Shown here: in pieces, positions 20,374 to 30,518 of the stretch
How positions within the stretch are numbered: the first letter of the stretch is position 1
Layout of the letters: each line of letters opens with the position of its first letter
DNA from: DASWJZ01 sp963805325
GTDB taxonomy: Bacteria > Pseudomonadota > Alphaproteobacteria > Rhizobiales > Afifellaceae
Reading direction: 5' to 3'
NCBI GenBank assembly: GCA_963805325.1
Contig: CAWDTS010000009.1
Location: 558,001-622,000, forward strand
Length of the DNA: 64,000 bases
The notes under the pieces: generated by a model
Seen by the model: only the letters and a program-made list of their open reading frames with translations
Told to the model about the DNA's origin: nothing
Databases searched by the model: none
Translations under genes and position numbers: made by a program

Positions 20374-20393
20374 TCCGCTGGCACACTGCTGGG

Positions 20394-21102
20394 GTGGACC
20401 GCGACGTGCTGGAGGCCCCGGGTGACGCCCCCGACCCGAACGACCTCGGTGTCGACGGTCTGGTCGGGAGCGACGACGACGGGGGCGAGGACGACGACGA
20501 CGACGTCGTGGTGCTGCCGTGGTGGCAGCACCCGGTCAACATCATCGCGCTCGATCGTCACGACGGCGCTCCTCGCCGGCATGATCGGCTGGCTGGTCGG
20601 CGACGCCGCCGAGGACGACGCACAACGACGTCGACATCGGGTTCCTGCAGGACATGCGCGTCCACCACGAGCAGGCGGTGCAGATGGCGTCATCTACCTC
20701 GAGCTGCCCGGACACCGACCCCGGTCTGCGCACGGTCGCCCGTTCGATCCTGTACGGGCAGAACATCGAGATCGGCCGGATGATCCAGCTGCTGCGCGGC
20801 ATGCGGCGAGCCCGAGGCGGCCGAGACCGACGAGGCGATGGCGTGGATGGGCATGGCCGACGAGCCGGCGCAGATGCCCGGCATGGCGACGCGAGGCGCA
20901 GCTCGACGAGCTCGGGCAGCTCCAGCGGCAAGGCGCCGACCAGCTGTTCGTCGATCTGATGATCGCCCACCACGAAGGCGGGCATCCACATGGCCGAGGC
21001 CGCCGTCGAGCAGCGGCGAGAACGACGAGGTCCGGGCGATGGCCGAGTCCATGGTCACGGGCCAGCAGGGCGAGATCGTCGAGATGCAGCAGCTCGCTCT
21101 GA
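20394..21102 (+). CDS. DUF305-family membrane-anchored protein, frameshifted
   Basis: An acidic N-terminus rich in Asp (GSDDDGGEDDDDDVVVLPWW), one transmembrane segment (IVTTALLAGMIGWLVGD), then the DUF305 four-helix region: DVDIGFLQDMRVHHEQAVQM, QNIEIGRMIQLLRGM, AWMGMADEPAQMPGMA and LFVDLMIAHHEGG/IHMAEAAV. Paired His and Met residues are the family's presumed metal-binding feature. Several single-base frame changes occur; the true stop is obscured and placed near 21,102. It lies between two envelope protein genes. Confidence 0.78.
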
Positions 21103-21183
21103 CGCTGAGGCGCACGACGACGGATGCGGTGAGGGCCGACCGGTCCCGAGGCGCGTCGGGACGCACTCCGACACTCCGAACGG

Positions 21184-22768
21184 GTGAAGGCACGGTGGCT
21201 CGCGGCGGCGGGTGTTGGCGCGTTGGTCGATCATCGCGGCCTGCGCGATCGAACCAGGCGTGGCGACGGAGTCGGCGCAGCCGCAGCGCCGACGTCGTGA
21301 CGCCGGCGTCCACCGCACCGACGACGGCCCCGTCGACCGATCCCGCCGACGACCGACGCGCCGGCGAGCGACCCGGAATCGACCGACCGCGCCCGCACCA
21401 CGGCCACCGGACGCACCCGACGTCACCGGTCCCGCCACCGCGCCGACCAGTCCCCGATCTCGCCGACGTCAGTCGACGTCGGCGACGCCAAGCCGCCGCG
21501 CGACTACGACGACGTTCGTCGCGCGCCGCGCTCACCGACATCCAGGCGCTGGTGGGCCGAGCAGTACCCGGACATCTACGGCGCGCCGTTCGAGCCGCTC
21601 GTCGGGCGGCGTCTACGCCGGCGTACCCGGAGCGCTCGACGCCGATCCCGGGCTGCGGACAGCCGGAGCCGACGACTACGACGAGATCTCAGCCAGTTCT
21701 CGGCGTTCTACTGCGAGTTCGGCGACTTCATGGTCTACGACGACGGCGAGGACGGAGTGCTCGCACGGCTCGCCGAGCAGTTCGGCCCGTCGATCATGGG
21801 GGTCGTGCTCGCCCACGAGTACGGCCACGCCATCCAGGCCCGCAGCGGCGCGCTACCAGCGACCTGCCGCCACGATCACACCGAGCAGCAGGCCGACTGC
21901 TTCGCCGGTGCCTGGACGGCGCAGGCGTCCCCGGCGAGTCGCCGTGCATCACGCTCGGCGACGCCGACGTCCGCGCCGGCCTGATCGCCATGCTCGAGGT
22001 GCGCGACCCGAAGGGCGTCGACCAGTTCGATCGCCGGCGGCCACGGCTCGGCGTTCGACCGGGTCGGCGCGTTCCAGGTCGGGTTCGCCGACGGGCCCGC
22101 CCGCTGCGCCGAGCTGCTCGACGACCCGCTGCCGCTCGTCCCCAACGAGTTCGTGCAGGGCGATCTGTCCGCCGACGGGAACGCGCCGTTCGGGTACGCC
22201 GCCGGCGCGATCGTGCCCATCGTGGCCACCGACCTCAACGTCTACTGGCCGCAGCTGCTGGCGGGCGAGAGCATCTCGCTGCCCCAGCTCACGGTGGTGC
22301 CGGTGCAGTCGGCCGACCAGGTCGACTGCGCCGATCCGGCCGGCGACTTCGCCACCGGTGCCGTCTACTGCGCGGTCACCAGCGAGGTGTTCCTCGACGA
22401 GGTGCTGGCCCGCGACCTCTACACCCGGTTCGGCGACTTCGCCGTCGGCTACATGCTCGGGGGGGCGTGGAGCGAGGCCGTCCAGGCGGCGCTGGACAGT
22501 CCCCTGAGCGGGGAGGACCGGGCCCTCGTGGACGACTGCCTGACCGGCGCCTGGGTGGGCACGATCATTCCCGACGCCACGGGCCAGACGGATCGAGACG
22601 CACGGATCGAACCGGGCGACCTCGACGAAGCCATCCAGACCGCGCTCGGTCGTGGGCGACCCGACATCGACGGACGACGTGCTGGGGAGCGGCTTCGAGA
22701 AGATCGCCAGCTTCCGCCAGGGTGTGCTCGAGGGCATCGACGCCTGCACCGCTCGTATCGGCGACTGA
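21184..22768 (+). CDS. neutral zinc metallopeptidase lipoprotein (YpfJ/COG2321-like), frameshifted
   Basis: Exported metalloprotease of about 525 aa. The GTG at 21,184 gives VKARWLAAAGVGALV and a lipobox-like IIAACA, then a long Thr/Pro/Ala linker. The catalytic motif is VVLAHEYGHAIQARSG (HExxH), followed by the family's EQQADCFAGAW helix. The intact 3' part shows GYAAGAIVPIVATDLNVYW, FLDEVLARDLYTRFGDFAVG and ends KIASFRQGVLEGIDACTA. Frame changes are concentrated in 21,230-22,060 and near 22,660. The substrate is unknown. Confidence 0.85.
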
Positions 22769-22799
22769 CGCCGTCGCCGGGGCGCCGGCTAGGTCTCGG

Positions 22800-23153
22800 C
22801 TAGGTCAGGTCGTCGACCGCGCTGGTCGTCCGCGGCATCGGCGCGTAGCCGGCCGACGGTGTCGGATCGACCCCGCCCCCACGCTCGGCCAGTCGGGCCA
22901 CCTCGGCCCGCAGGTCGTCGATCGACGCCTTCAGCTCCACCCGGTCGGTCCGCAGGCTGTGGGCGACGATCAACGACGCGCCGAGCACGACCAACCCCAG
23001 CCCGGCGATGCCACCGGAGATCACGTACGGGATCTGGGCCGGCTCGCGGTCGTGCGACGCCGCCCCGTTCCAGCCCAGGAAGACGAGGAAGAACCCGGCG
23101 ATGCAGTAGGCGATCCCGAGCAGGCCGCCGAGCTTGGGCCATCCGTTCTTCAT
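22800..23153 (-). CDS. small two-helix membrane protein (117 aa)
   Basis: Start at 23,153 after a GGAGG ribosome site. Two hydrophobic helices (GGLLGIAYCIAGFFLVFLGW and GGIAGLGLVVLGASLIVAHS) are followed by a predicted coiled-coil-like helix (VELKASIDDLRAEVARLAER) and a Gly/Pro tail. No known domain recognised. It lies 70 bases downstream of livF on the same strand, so it may be the last gene of the transporter operon. Confidence 0.75.
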   Translation of the reverse strand: MKNGWPKLGGLLGIAYCIAGFFLVFLGWNGAASHDREPAQIPYVISGGIAGLGLVVLGASLIVAHSLRTDRVELKASIDDLRAEVARLAERGGGVDPTPSAGYAPMPRTTSAVDDLT

Positions 23154-23223
23154 GGTGTCCTCCGGTGCAGGCGATGAGTGGTCATGGTCGGGTGGTGGGG
23201 GTTCGGGGCGTGATGGCCGGTCG

Positions 23224-23934
23224 TCATGCGTCGTCCCCGAGGTACGAGGCCCGGAGGTCGGCGGCGAGGAGCTCCTCGCCGACACCGGAGAAGATCAACG
23301 TGCCCTTCTCCATGATCAGGGCCCGGTCGGCGTACGGCAGCACGCCGACGTTCTGTTCGACGATGATCACGGTCACCCCGTCGTCGTTGATCTGCTTGAC
23401 GACCTGGAACACGGTCTTGGCCAGCGCCGGACTGAGCCCGAGCGAGGCCTCGTCGATCAGCAGGAGGCGCGGCCTCGACATCAGCGCCCGACCGATGGCG
23501 AGCATCTGCTGTTCGCCGCCCGACAGCGTGCCGGCGGCCTGGTCGAGTCGTTCGGCGAGTCGCGGGAAGTAGTCGAACACGAGCTGGCGTCGCTTGGCCA
23601 CGGCCATGCCGTCCTTGCGCCTGGTCCAGGCGCCGAGGCGGAGGTTGTTGGCCACGCTGAGCGCGGGGAACACGTGCCGACCCTCGGGCACGAGCGCGAT
23701 GCCCTGGCCGACGAGCTGCGTCGCCGGGCGCCCGGCGATCTCCACGCCGTCGAAGCGGATCGAGCCGGCGTCGGGGGTGAGGAGGCCGGCGATCGTGGCG
23801 ACGGTCGTGGTCTTGCCGGCGCCGTTGAGCCCGAACAGCACCGCCGTCTCCCCTTCCTCGACCTCGAAGCTGATGCCCAGCAGCACCGGGAACCCGTAGC
23901 CGACGCGCAGCCCTTCGACCTCGAGCAGCGCCAT
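23224..23934 (-). CDS. livF: branched-chain amino acid-type ABC transporter ATPase
   Basis: Second ATPase of a LIV/HAAT-type importer, 236 aa, intact. Walker A GLNGAGKTTTVATI, signature LSGGEQQMLAIGRALMSRPR, Walker B LLLIDEASLGLSP and the H-loop equivalent IIVEQNVG. The start overlaps the livG stop (ATGA). It powers import together with LivG through the LivHM permease; the actual ligand may be amino acids, amides or aromatic acids. Confidence 0.94.
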   Translation of the reverse strand: MALLEVEGLRVGYGFPVLLGISFEVEEGETAVLFGLNGAGKTTTVATIAGLLTPDAGSIRFDGVEIAGRPATQLVGQGIALVPEGRHVFPALSVANNLRLGAWTRRKDGMAVAKRRQLVFDYFPRLAERLDQAAGTLSGGEQQMLAIGRALMSRPRLLLIDEASLGLSPALAKTVFQVVKQINDDGVTVIIVEQNVGVLPYADRALIMEKGTLIFSGVGEELLAADLRASYLGDDA

Positions 23935-24752
23935 CAGTCCGGCTCCACGAGCGCATCGAGTTGCGCTTCCAGCTCGACGACCAGCGGGTCGGGGTCCTCG
24001 CCCAGGTACGCGGCCACGACCTGCGGGTGGTTGCGCACGTCGTTCGGCAACCCGTGGGTCAGCAGCTGCCCGAAGTCGAGGCAGTACACGTAGTCGCAGA
24101 CCCGCAGCACGAGCGGCACGTGGTGCTCGATCATCACGATCGAGACGCCGAAGCGCCGGCGCAGGTCGAGCAGGTCGACACCGAGCTGGTGCGCCTCCTC
24201 CGGCCCCATCCCCGACGACGGCTCGTCGAGCAGCAGCACGTCGGGATCGGTGGCCAGCGCGGTGGCGATCTCGACCCGCTTGAGCGTGCCGTAGGGCAGC
24301 CCGACCACCTGCTGGTCGAGGAGGTCGGCCAGACCGAGCGCCTCGGCCAGGCGGTCGGCCCGCGTGGCCAGCGTCCGCTCGCTGGCCCGCGAGGCCCGCG
24401 TGCCGAGCATCCCGCCCACCGTGCTGTAGTCGGCCTGGAGGTACTGGGCGGTGATCAGGTTCTCGCGGACGGTGGCGCCCTTGACGAGACCGACGTTCTG
24501 GAACGTGCGGCCGAGGCCGAGCGCGGCCCGCTCGTGCACCGGGAGGCGCGTGATGTCCCGACCGCGGTAGACGATGCGCCCGGAGTCGGGCCGGTAGAAG
24601 CCGGTGATCATGTTGAACAGCGTCGTCTTGCCGGCGCCATTGGGACCGATGACGCCGACGATCTCGTGCTCGTCGACGGCGATGCTGACGTCCAGGTTGG
24701 CCTGGACGCCGCCGAAGCGGATGGACAGATCGAACGCCTCAAGCACGGACAT
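23934..24752 (-). CDS. livG: branched-chain amino acid-type ABC transporter ATPase
   Basis: First ATPase of the importer, 272 aa, intact. Walker A GPNGAGKTTLFNMITG, the LivG-style signature variant LPYGTLKRVEIATALATDP, Walker B LLLDEPSSGMGPEE and the H-loop IVMIEHHVPLVL. The C-terminal extension (YLGEDPDPLVVELEAQLDAL) is typical of LivG. The gene overlaps livM by 14 bases and livF by four. Confidence 0.94.
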   Translation of the reverse strand: MSVLEAFDLSIRFGGVQANLDVSIAVDEHEIVGVIGPNGAGKTTLFNMITGFYRPDSGRIVYRGRDITRLPVHERAALGLGRTFQNVGLVKGATVRENLITAQYLQADYSTVGGMLGTRASRASERTLATRADRLAEALGLADLLDQQVVGLPYGTLKRVEIATALATDPDVLLLDEPSSGMGPEEAHQLGVDLLDLRRRFGVSIVMIEHHVPLVLRVCDYVYCLDFGQLLTHGLPNDVRNHPQVVAAYLGEDPDPLVVELEAQLDALVEPD

Positions 24753-25860
24753 CGGTGATCTGCACCTCCTTCGGTCCCCGGTCGTGGACGTCGAAGCGGT
24801 GTCCGCTCATCCATCGCTGGATCGGCCGGATCTGCTGACCGATGCCGCCGGGGAAGCGGATCAGGTTGAGCAGCAGGAGGATGGGCCCGATGATCAGCGT
24901 CGCCAGCTCCGGGCTCAGGTCGACGGGCCCGGGGATCTTCGTCAGGAGGTCCTCGAACCCGGGGATCTTCCCGATGATGTACGGCAGCAGGGCGAAGAAC
25001 GCACCACCGATGACCAGGCCGACGCGGCTGCGCAGACCACCGACGACCGTCATGATCACGAACACCAGCGATAGCTGGAAGTTCCAGGCGTTGGGCGACA
25101 CCGACTCGTCGCCGTGGGCGATCAGCGCGCCGGCCAGCCCGGCGAAGACGCCGGACACGACGAACGCGAACAACGTCGCCATCGGCACGTTGATGCCGAA
25201 CGTCGACGCCACCCGCGGGTTCTCGCGCAGCGCCAGCAGTGCCCGGCCGGCCTTCGTGCGCATCATCCGCCAGTCGACGTAGAGGACCACGGCGAGGAAC
25301 GCCAAGCAGAGGTAGTAGTAGCGCCACTCGGTGTCGAACCAGTCGGGCTTGGGCGCCCGGCGGCCGGCGCCACCGCCCGTGAAATCCTGGATCTGGAAGA
25401 TGTTCTGCTCGGCGACCAATCCGTACGACAGCGTGATGAGCGCGAAGTAGAGGCCCTTGACCCGCAGGGACACGCCGCCGAGGATCAGCGCCTGGAGGCC
25501 GCCGATGGCGGCGGCGGCGGCCACGCCGACCCAGAACGACTGGCCCTGCACGGTGACGAGGTACGCCGACGTGAACGCCCCGATCCCGACGAACGCGGCG
25601 TGGCCCAACGAGATCTGCCCCACGTACCCCAGCAGCACGTTCAGCGAGAGCGCCACGATGGCGTAGCAGGCGGCGATGGCGAACTCCCGCAGCTCGATGC
25701 CGGGTCGGCCGAGGGGGAGCACGAGCACGAGGTAGGCCACGGCGGCCCACAGCACGCCGCGGGCCAGCCACCCGCCCACCGACGGTCGGAACGGCGGGTC
25801 GCCCGGCTCCGGCGCGCCGGTTGTCCCGGTGGCCCCGGTCGTCCCCGCGGTCAGCGTCAT
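24739..25860 (-). CDS. livM: branched-chain amino acid-type ABC transporter permease
   Basis: Inner-membrane permease of about 373 aa. After an N-terminal Gly/Thr-rich tail come helices with the family hallmarks ALSLNVLLGYVGQISLGHAA, SLRVKGLYFALITLSYGLVA, LRENPRVASTFGINV and VFVIMTVVGGLRSRVGLVIG. Ends KEVQITDVRA. The ATG at 25,860 overlaps the livH stop. The long frame continuing upstream into livH sequence is not coding. Confidence 0.93.
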   Translation of the reverse strand: MTLTAGTTGATGTTGAPEPGDPPFRPSVGGWLARGVLWAAVAYLVLVLPLGRPGIELREFAIAACYAIVALSLNVLLGYVGQISLGHAAFVGIGAFTSAYLVTVQGQSFWVGVAAAAAIGGLQALILGGVSLRVKGLYFALITLSYGLVAEQNIFQIQDFTGGGAGRRAPKPDWFDTEWRYYYLCLAFLAVVLYVDWRMMRTKAGRALLALRENPRVASTFGINVPMATLFAFVVSGVFAGLAGALIAHGDESVSPNAWNFQLSLVFVIMTVVGGLRSRVGLVIGGAFFALLPYIIGKIPGFEDLLTKIPGPVDLSPELATLIIGPILLLLNLIRFPGGIGQQIRPIQRWMSGHRFDVHDRGPKEVQITDVRA

Positions 25861-26819
25861 CAGGTCGATCTCCCGAGCAACCCCTGCGGCCGCACGATGA
25901 GGACGCCGAGGAGCACGAGGAACACGATCAGCGTGGACGCGGTGCCGGGGACGTCCTGGAACACGCTGGCGCTCGTGGCGACGGACTGGATGATCCCGAC
26001 GAGGACGCCGCCGATGAAGGCGCCGGGCAGGCTCGTCATCCCGCCGAGCACGGCCGCCGTGAACGCCGGGATCAGGTAGCCCGAGGTCATCACGCCGGGC
26101 GTGAACTGCCCGGTGTCGGGGACGGCGATCACCGCAGCCAGGCCGCCGAGCAACGCGGCGAGCACCCAGGTGAGCGTCGACAGCCGCCGCACGCTGATGC
26201 CGACGAGCTCGGTGGCCGTCGCATCCTGGCTGGCGCCGATGATCGCCAGCCCGAGGTTGGTGCGGGTGAAGAACAGGGCGAGGGCCACGGCGAGCACGAC
26301 GAGCGTGCCGATCAGCCACAGCCGCTGGTCGGAGATCTGCACGCCGAGCACGGTGACCCGATCGAGGCGGGGGAAGGCTCGGTCGATCGGCCGTCCCTGG
26401 GCCTCGAAGAACCAGGTCTGGACGGCGATGGCGAGCAGCGCGACGCCGGCGGTCGCCACGAGCAGCGTCACCCTCGGTGCGTCGAACAGCGGGCGCACGA
26501 CGATCCGCTCGGTGAGGAACCCGAACAGCACCGACGCCAGCAGGGCCCCGACGACGGCCAGCCCGTACGGCACGTGGTTGACGTGCAGGAGGTACAGGAC
26601 GCACAACGCAACGGTGCCGAACTCGCCCTGGGCGAAGTTGAACACCCCGCTCGACTTGTAGATCAGCACCAGACCCAGCGCGACCAGGCCGTAGGCCGAC
26701 CCGGTCACCGTCCCGATGACGAGCGACTGCTTCTGGCCGGTCGCCACGAGGACCACGACCAGCGCCAACACCAGCCCGAGGCCGACGAGCAGCCCGGCCC
26801 GCCTGTGCAGCTCGGCCAC
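25860..26819 (-). CDS. livH: branched-chain amino acid-type ABC transporter permease
   Basis: Second permease, about 319 aa, intact. GTG start at 26,819 gives VAELHRRAGLLVGLGLVLAL; hallmark GSAYGLVALGLVLIYKSSGV followed by FNFAQGEFG, TERIVVRPLFDAPRV, SQDATATELVGISVRRLSTL and TPGVMTSGYLIPAFTAAVLG. Partner of LivM. It begins three bases after the binding-protein stop codon. Confidence 0.93.
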   Translation of the reverse strand: MAELHRRAGLLVGLGLVLALVVVLVATGQKQSLVIGTVTGSAYGLVALGLVLIYKSSGVFNFAQGEFGTVALCVLYLLHVNHVPYGLAVVGALLASVLFGFLTERIVVRPLFDAPRVTLLVATAGVALLAIAVQTWFFEAQGRPIDRAFPRLDRVTVLGVQISDQRLWLIGTLVVLAVALALFFTRTNLGLAIIGASQDATATELVGISVRRLSTLTWVLAALLGGLAAVIAVPDTGQFTPGVMTSGYLIPAFTAAVLGGMTSLPGAFIGGVLVGIIQSVATSASVFQDVPGTASTLIVFLVLLGVLIVRPQGLLGRST

Positions 26820-26821
26820 CC

Positions 26822-28263
26822 TCAGCCCGCTTGGACGAACTGCTCGGCCGTCGTGAACTGCTTGAGTCCGCAGTCGGCGTCGAGCAGGTGGGCGCCGGTG
26901 CCACCGAAGTGATCGTCGGGGGTGAACATGACGGGCGAGTAGATCCCGTTGTCGAACGACGGGGTCGTGACGAGCGTGTTCATGAACGCCGCCCGCCCGA
27001 GGTCGGGCCCGGTGGCCTCGAACATCAGGGCCAGCGCCTTGTTGAGCGACCACAACTGGAGGCCGATGTCGTCAGCGGACGCGCCACCGCCGTACTCGGC
27101 GTAAGCCGGCTCGAAGTCGGGGTCGAGCTGGTTGATGACATCGAGGCCGGGGGTCGGCGAGAAGAACTCGCCGGTCTCCACGGCCGGGCAGCCGAACGCG
27201 GCGACGGCGTTGAGACCGCTCGTCACGCCCGGCCCCAGCCAGGTCGGCGTGTAGCTCTGGTTGAGGCCCTGGTTGGCCAGCCCGATGAACACGAGCGGCG
27301 AGCTGAGCAGGACGACCGCCTCGACGCCGCTGTTCTTGAGCTCCTGGACGACCGAGAGCTGCTCGGCCTCGGCAGCCGTCTTGTTGAGGCGGGTCTGGTA
27401 GGCGATCGTGACGCCGGCCTCGTCGGCCGCGGCCTCGATGGCCGCCTGGGCGTCGTCGAACGACGGCGTGTCGGTGACGACGAGGCCGATCTCGGTCAAA
27501 CCCTGGTTCGTGATCTGGTCGATCAGCATCGGCGCCTGCTCGGCGTAGGTCAACGTCGTGGCGAAGTACGTCTCGAGGTCGGAGAGACCGTTCTCGTTGA
27601 CGCCGGCCGACACGTAGGGGATGCCGTTGTCGGCGGCGTAGCGGGCGCACGCCGTGATCTGGTCGGCACCGCCACCACCGACGAGCAGGAACGCGCCGTC
27701 CTGCTCGACCATCTCCCGGCACGCCTGGACGGCGGCCTGGGGGTCGAACTTGTCGTCGCGGAAGACCACCCGCACCTTGCGGCCGAACAGCTCGTCGGGC
27801 GCGCTCGCCCGCCAACCACTGCCAGTAGATGTCCTTGCCGATGTCGAAGCTCGTCTGGGGGATCGGCGAGGCGCCGGTGACGGGCGCGTGGATGCCGATG
27901 ACGATCTCGGTGTCGGAGACGCCGGCCGTGTCGTCGCCACCCGGTTCGAACGGCCCGACCGGCGCCGGGGCGGTCGTGACCACTGGTGCCGCGGTCGTCG
28001 CCGGCGCGGAGCGTGGTCGTGACGACGGCGTCGCTCGTGGGGACCGAGGAGGCCGGAGCGGTGGCCGGCGGTGCCGTCGATGCCGGCGACAGCGTCGTCG
28101 GCGCCAACGTGACGACGGGTGTGGCCGGGGTGACGCCGCCGTCGGCCTCCTCGCTCGAGCCGGCCACACCTGACTTCTGGCCGCAGGCGGCCGCGAGGAG
28201 CGCCATCGGCACGAGCAAGGCCAGCAGGCGGTGTCGCGCCGTCGGTGATGGTGGGTACGTCAT
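26822..28263 (-). CDS. ABC transporter substrate-binding lipoprotein (Peripla_BP_6 type), frameshifted 5' part
   Basis: Extracellular receptor for the LivHMGF-type importer, about 480 aa. Signal MTYPPSPTARHRLLALLVPM with lipobox LAAACGQ, then a Thr/Ala/Pro linker. The body has DTEIVIGIHAPVTGASPIPQ, KVRVVFRDDKFDPQAAVQAC, GGGGADQITACARYAADNGI and NTLVTTPSFDNGIYSPVMFT. From about 27,800 to the 3' end it is intact; two frame changes lie near 27,810 and 28,000. Its start overlaps the stop of the small upstream membrane protein gene. Ligand unknown. Confidence 0.9.
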
Positions 28264-28478
28264 CCGACGTCCTTCCCGGAGTTGGTCGTGTCGAGGTAGT
28301 GGCTGACGCCCCGCGAGGACTGGCTCGTCGGCGGCGGGTCGCCGCTCGGGCCGACGCAGCGGGCGGTCACGTAGGCCAGCACGAGGACGAGCGGGATCAG
28401 CAACCACACCGTCCACGACCAGCCACCGCTCAGATCGGCCGGAGCGGCCAACACCATCGCCATCGCTCGTTCGACCAT
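28260..28478 (-). CDS. small single-helix membrane protein at head of transporter operon (72 aa)
   Basis: Short protein beginning MVERAMAMVLAAPADLSG, then one hydrophobic helix (WTVWLLIPLVLVLAYVTARC) and a polar tail ending DTTNSGKDVG. Its stop overlaps the start of the binding-protein gene (ATGA), strong evidence that it is translated and belongs to the operon. No family recognised. A GTG six bases upstream is an alternative start. Confidence 0.65.
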   Translation of the reverse strand: MVERAMAMVLAAPADLSGGWSWTVWLLIPLVLVLAYVTARCVGPSGDPPPTSQSSRGVSHYLDTTNSGKDVG

Positions 28479-28537
28479 GCGTACGTGGTCCCCTGTCACT
28501 GTGGACGCCTGGTCCGGCACCCTAGCGCCAGGTCACC

Positions 28538-28571
28538 GACCGAGCTGCGACGTCGTCGTCGGAGCTCGGTC
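28538..28571. terminator. stem-loop downstream of the L,D-transpeptidase gene
   Basis: GACCGAGCT at 28,538-28,546 pairs with AGCTCGGTC at 28,563-28,571 around a 16-base loop, directly after the L,D-transpeptidase stop. No U-tract. Part of the loop repeats the last codons of that gene (GCTGCGACGTCGTCGTCG appears at about 28,545 and again at about 28,580). Confidence 0.45.
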
Positions 28572-29633
28572 ACTGACCGCGCTGCGACGTCGTCGTCGAG
28601 GAGTCGGGGTCGCGCCAGTTGAACGTCGGGAGCTGGGGGCCGTAGGCCTCCGGTTCCTTGACCCCGTCGAACACGAAGACCTGGTCGCCCTTCTTGACCA
28701 GGTCCTGGGGAACGTCTCGCGCCAGCGCGATCGGGATCCGGACGCATCCGTGCGACGCCGGCTCCAGCGGCACGTTCAGGGCGCCGTGGATGGCGATGCC
28801 GTAGTTGAAGTACACCGGGTTGAACATCCCGCCGAGCGGGCTCTCCCGTGGTCGCCCGCGACGAAGCGGTTGGATCTTGAAGACGCCGCCCGGCGTCTCC
28901 GACATCGGCGCACTGCCTGCTTGCACCGGCTCGGTGCCGTGCGCGTTGCCCTGGGCGTCGGTGTCGTAGGTGACCGTCGTCGCACCAGTGCTGGCGTCGC
29001 CGGGTCTGCTCGCCGGTGGCGATGTGGGCGATCAGCACCGGCTTGTCGTCGGTGAAGACGACGACGCACCTGCTGGGGCACGTAGACCTCGACGTGGGTC
29101 GACGCCCGCGGCGTCGGGCGCAGCGGGCTGATCACAGGGTGTCCTGCATCCGCTGCCACATCTCGTCGGTGACCACGCCGGTGGCCTCGGCGCGGCGGCG
29201 TCTGCAGCACGAGCTTCTCGAACGCCCAGACGGCCTGCTGGGTGGTCCCGCCGAACTTGCCGTCGACCGGACCCGGGATCGAACCCAGGTCGGTCAGGCG
29301 CTGCTGGACGGTGGTGACGTCGCCGCCGGCGAGCCCTTGCCGACGGTGCGCGGTCAGAGTCGTCTTGGTCACCGGCGGGTCGTCGACACGACGAGCACGA
29401 TCGGGGCGGCGGCGGTCGACGGCGGCCGGCGGCGTCGACGGCCGCGCGTCGTGCCGGTCGAGGCGGCACGCCGGAGGCGCTCGCACCGCGCCGTGCCGGC
29501 CACCGATGCCGACGACCGCACGGCGACACACGGCGACGGCCGCGGCGGCGGGCATGCCAGCGGCGCAGGTCGGCGGCCCGATCCGCCTGTCGACGTCGGC
29601 GGGATCGAGGGATCGTGGCTCGGCGCTGTTCAC
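28570..29633 (-). CDS. L,D-transpeptidase with peptidoglycan-binding domain, frameshifted
   Basis: Cell-wall cross-linking enzyme (YkuD fold) of about 350 aa. The N-terminal half has a PG_binding_1-like domain (VTTVQQRLTDLGSIPGPVDG, then KFGGTTQQAVWAFEKLVLQ). The catalytic domain ends with IHGALNVPLEPASHGCVRIP, which contains the HG...SHGCVR catalytic motif, followed by LARDVPQDLVKKGDQVFVFD. The 3' 350 bases are in one frame; upstream at least five frame changes occur. The N-terminal signal/anchor is blurred. GTG start at 29,633. Confidence 0.85.
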
Positions 29634-29665
29634 TGATCTCCGACGACGTGGACGACCTGCCGAGC

Positions 29666-30480
29666 CTACCAGTCGCCCTCCGGGACGCTCGCCGGGCGCG
29701 GCGGCTCAGCGGTCGATCTGAGCGGCGTGATGCTGCGCAGCTCGCCGCGCAGCTGGAACATCTCGCCGCAGGATCGTGACGGATCACCCCGGCGAGCTGA
29801 GCGTGCACTCGCCGCGGGTGCGCGGGAAGTAGTCGACGCCGAACTGGATGATCTCGTAGCCCAGCTGCGGGTCGCCCGGATGATCAGCTCGGCGTCGATG
29901 AACGAGCCCTCGCTCTGCAGCTCGATGTGCGTCGAAGATCGCGCCGCCGGCAGAGCTTGAAGGCGAAGTTGATGTCGCGCACCTTGCACGCCGAACAGCC
30001 GGCGGATGAGCACGTTGTAGACGAACGTGTAGATCGCCCGCAGCGAGCCCTCGCCGGTGCGGTCGAAGCGGTAGGCGCGAGACGATGTCGACGTCGTAGT
30101 CGCGCAGCAGGCGGACCGCCCGCGGCAGCTCGGCCATGTCGAACGGCAGGTCGGCGTCGGTGTACAGCACGAGGTCGCCGGTGGCGGTGGCGAAGCCGGT
30201 CTTCATCGACCCGCCGAGCTTGCGGTTGCGCTCGTGGTGGATGACGCGCGACGTGCGGGTCGGCGGCGGCGAGCGCGTCGGCGAGCTCCGGCGTGCGGTC
30301 GGTCGACTTGTCGTCGACGACGATCAGCTCGTAGTCGACGATCTGTCCGGCGGCGACCATCGCGATCGCAGCACGCCGCGTCGGCCGCAGCCGACGGCGC
30401 GCTCGATGTAGTCCTCCTCGTTCCACATCGGGAAGAAGATGCGACAGCTTCTCGGGCGGCTCGCTGCGCCGCCGGCACAC
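29666..30480 (-). CDS. family 2 glycosyltransferase, frameshifted
   Basis: GT-A fold glycosyltransferase of about 270 aa, similar to polyprenyl-phosphate mannosyl/glucosyltransferases. Visible pieces: FPMWNEEDYIERAV, YELIVVDDKSTDRTPELADA, GGSMKTGFATATGDLVLYTD with the DAD-type motif (TDADLPFDM), and KVRDINFAFKLCRR. The C-terminus is ELIIRATRLGYEIIQFGVDY with a P-R-T-R-G motif. Frame changes near 30,420, 30,370, 30,250, 30,080, 30,000, 29,935 and 29,780. GTG start at 30,480 is provisional. The acceptor is unknown. Confidence 0.82.
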
Positions 30481-30518
30481 GCGCAGGAGGGTATCGGCGT
30501 CGACGCACGATGCGTGCA

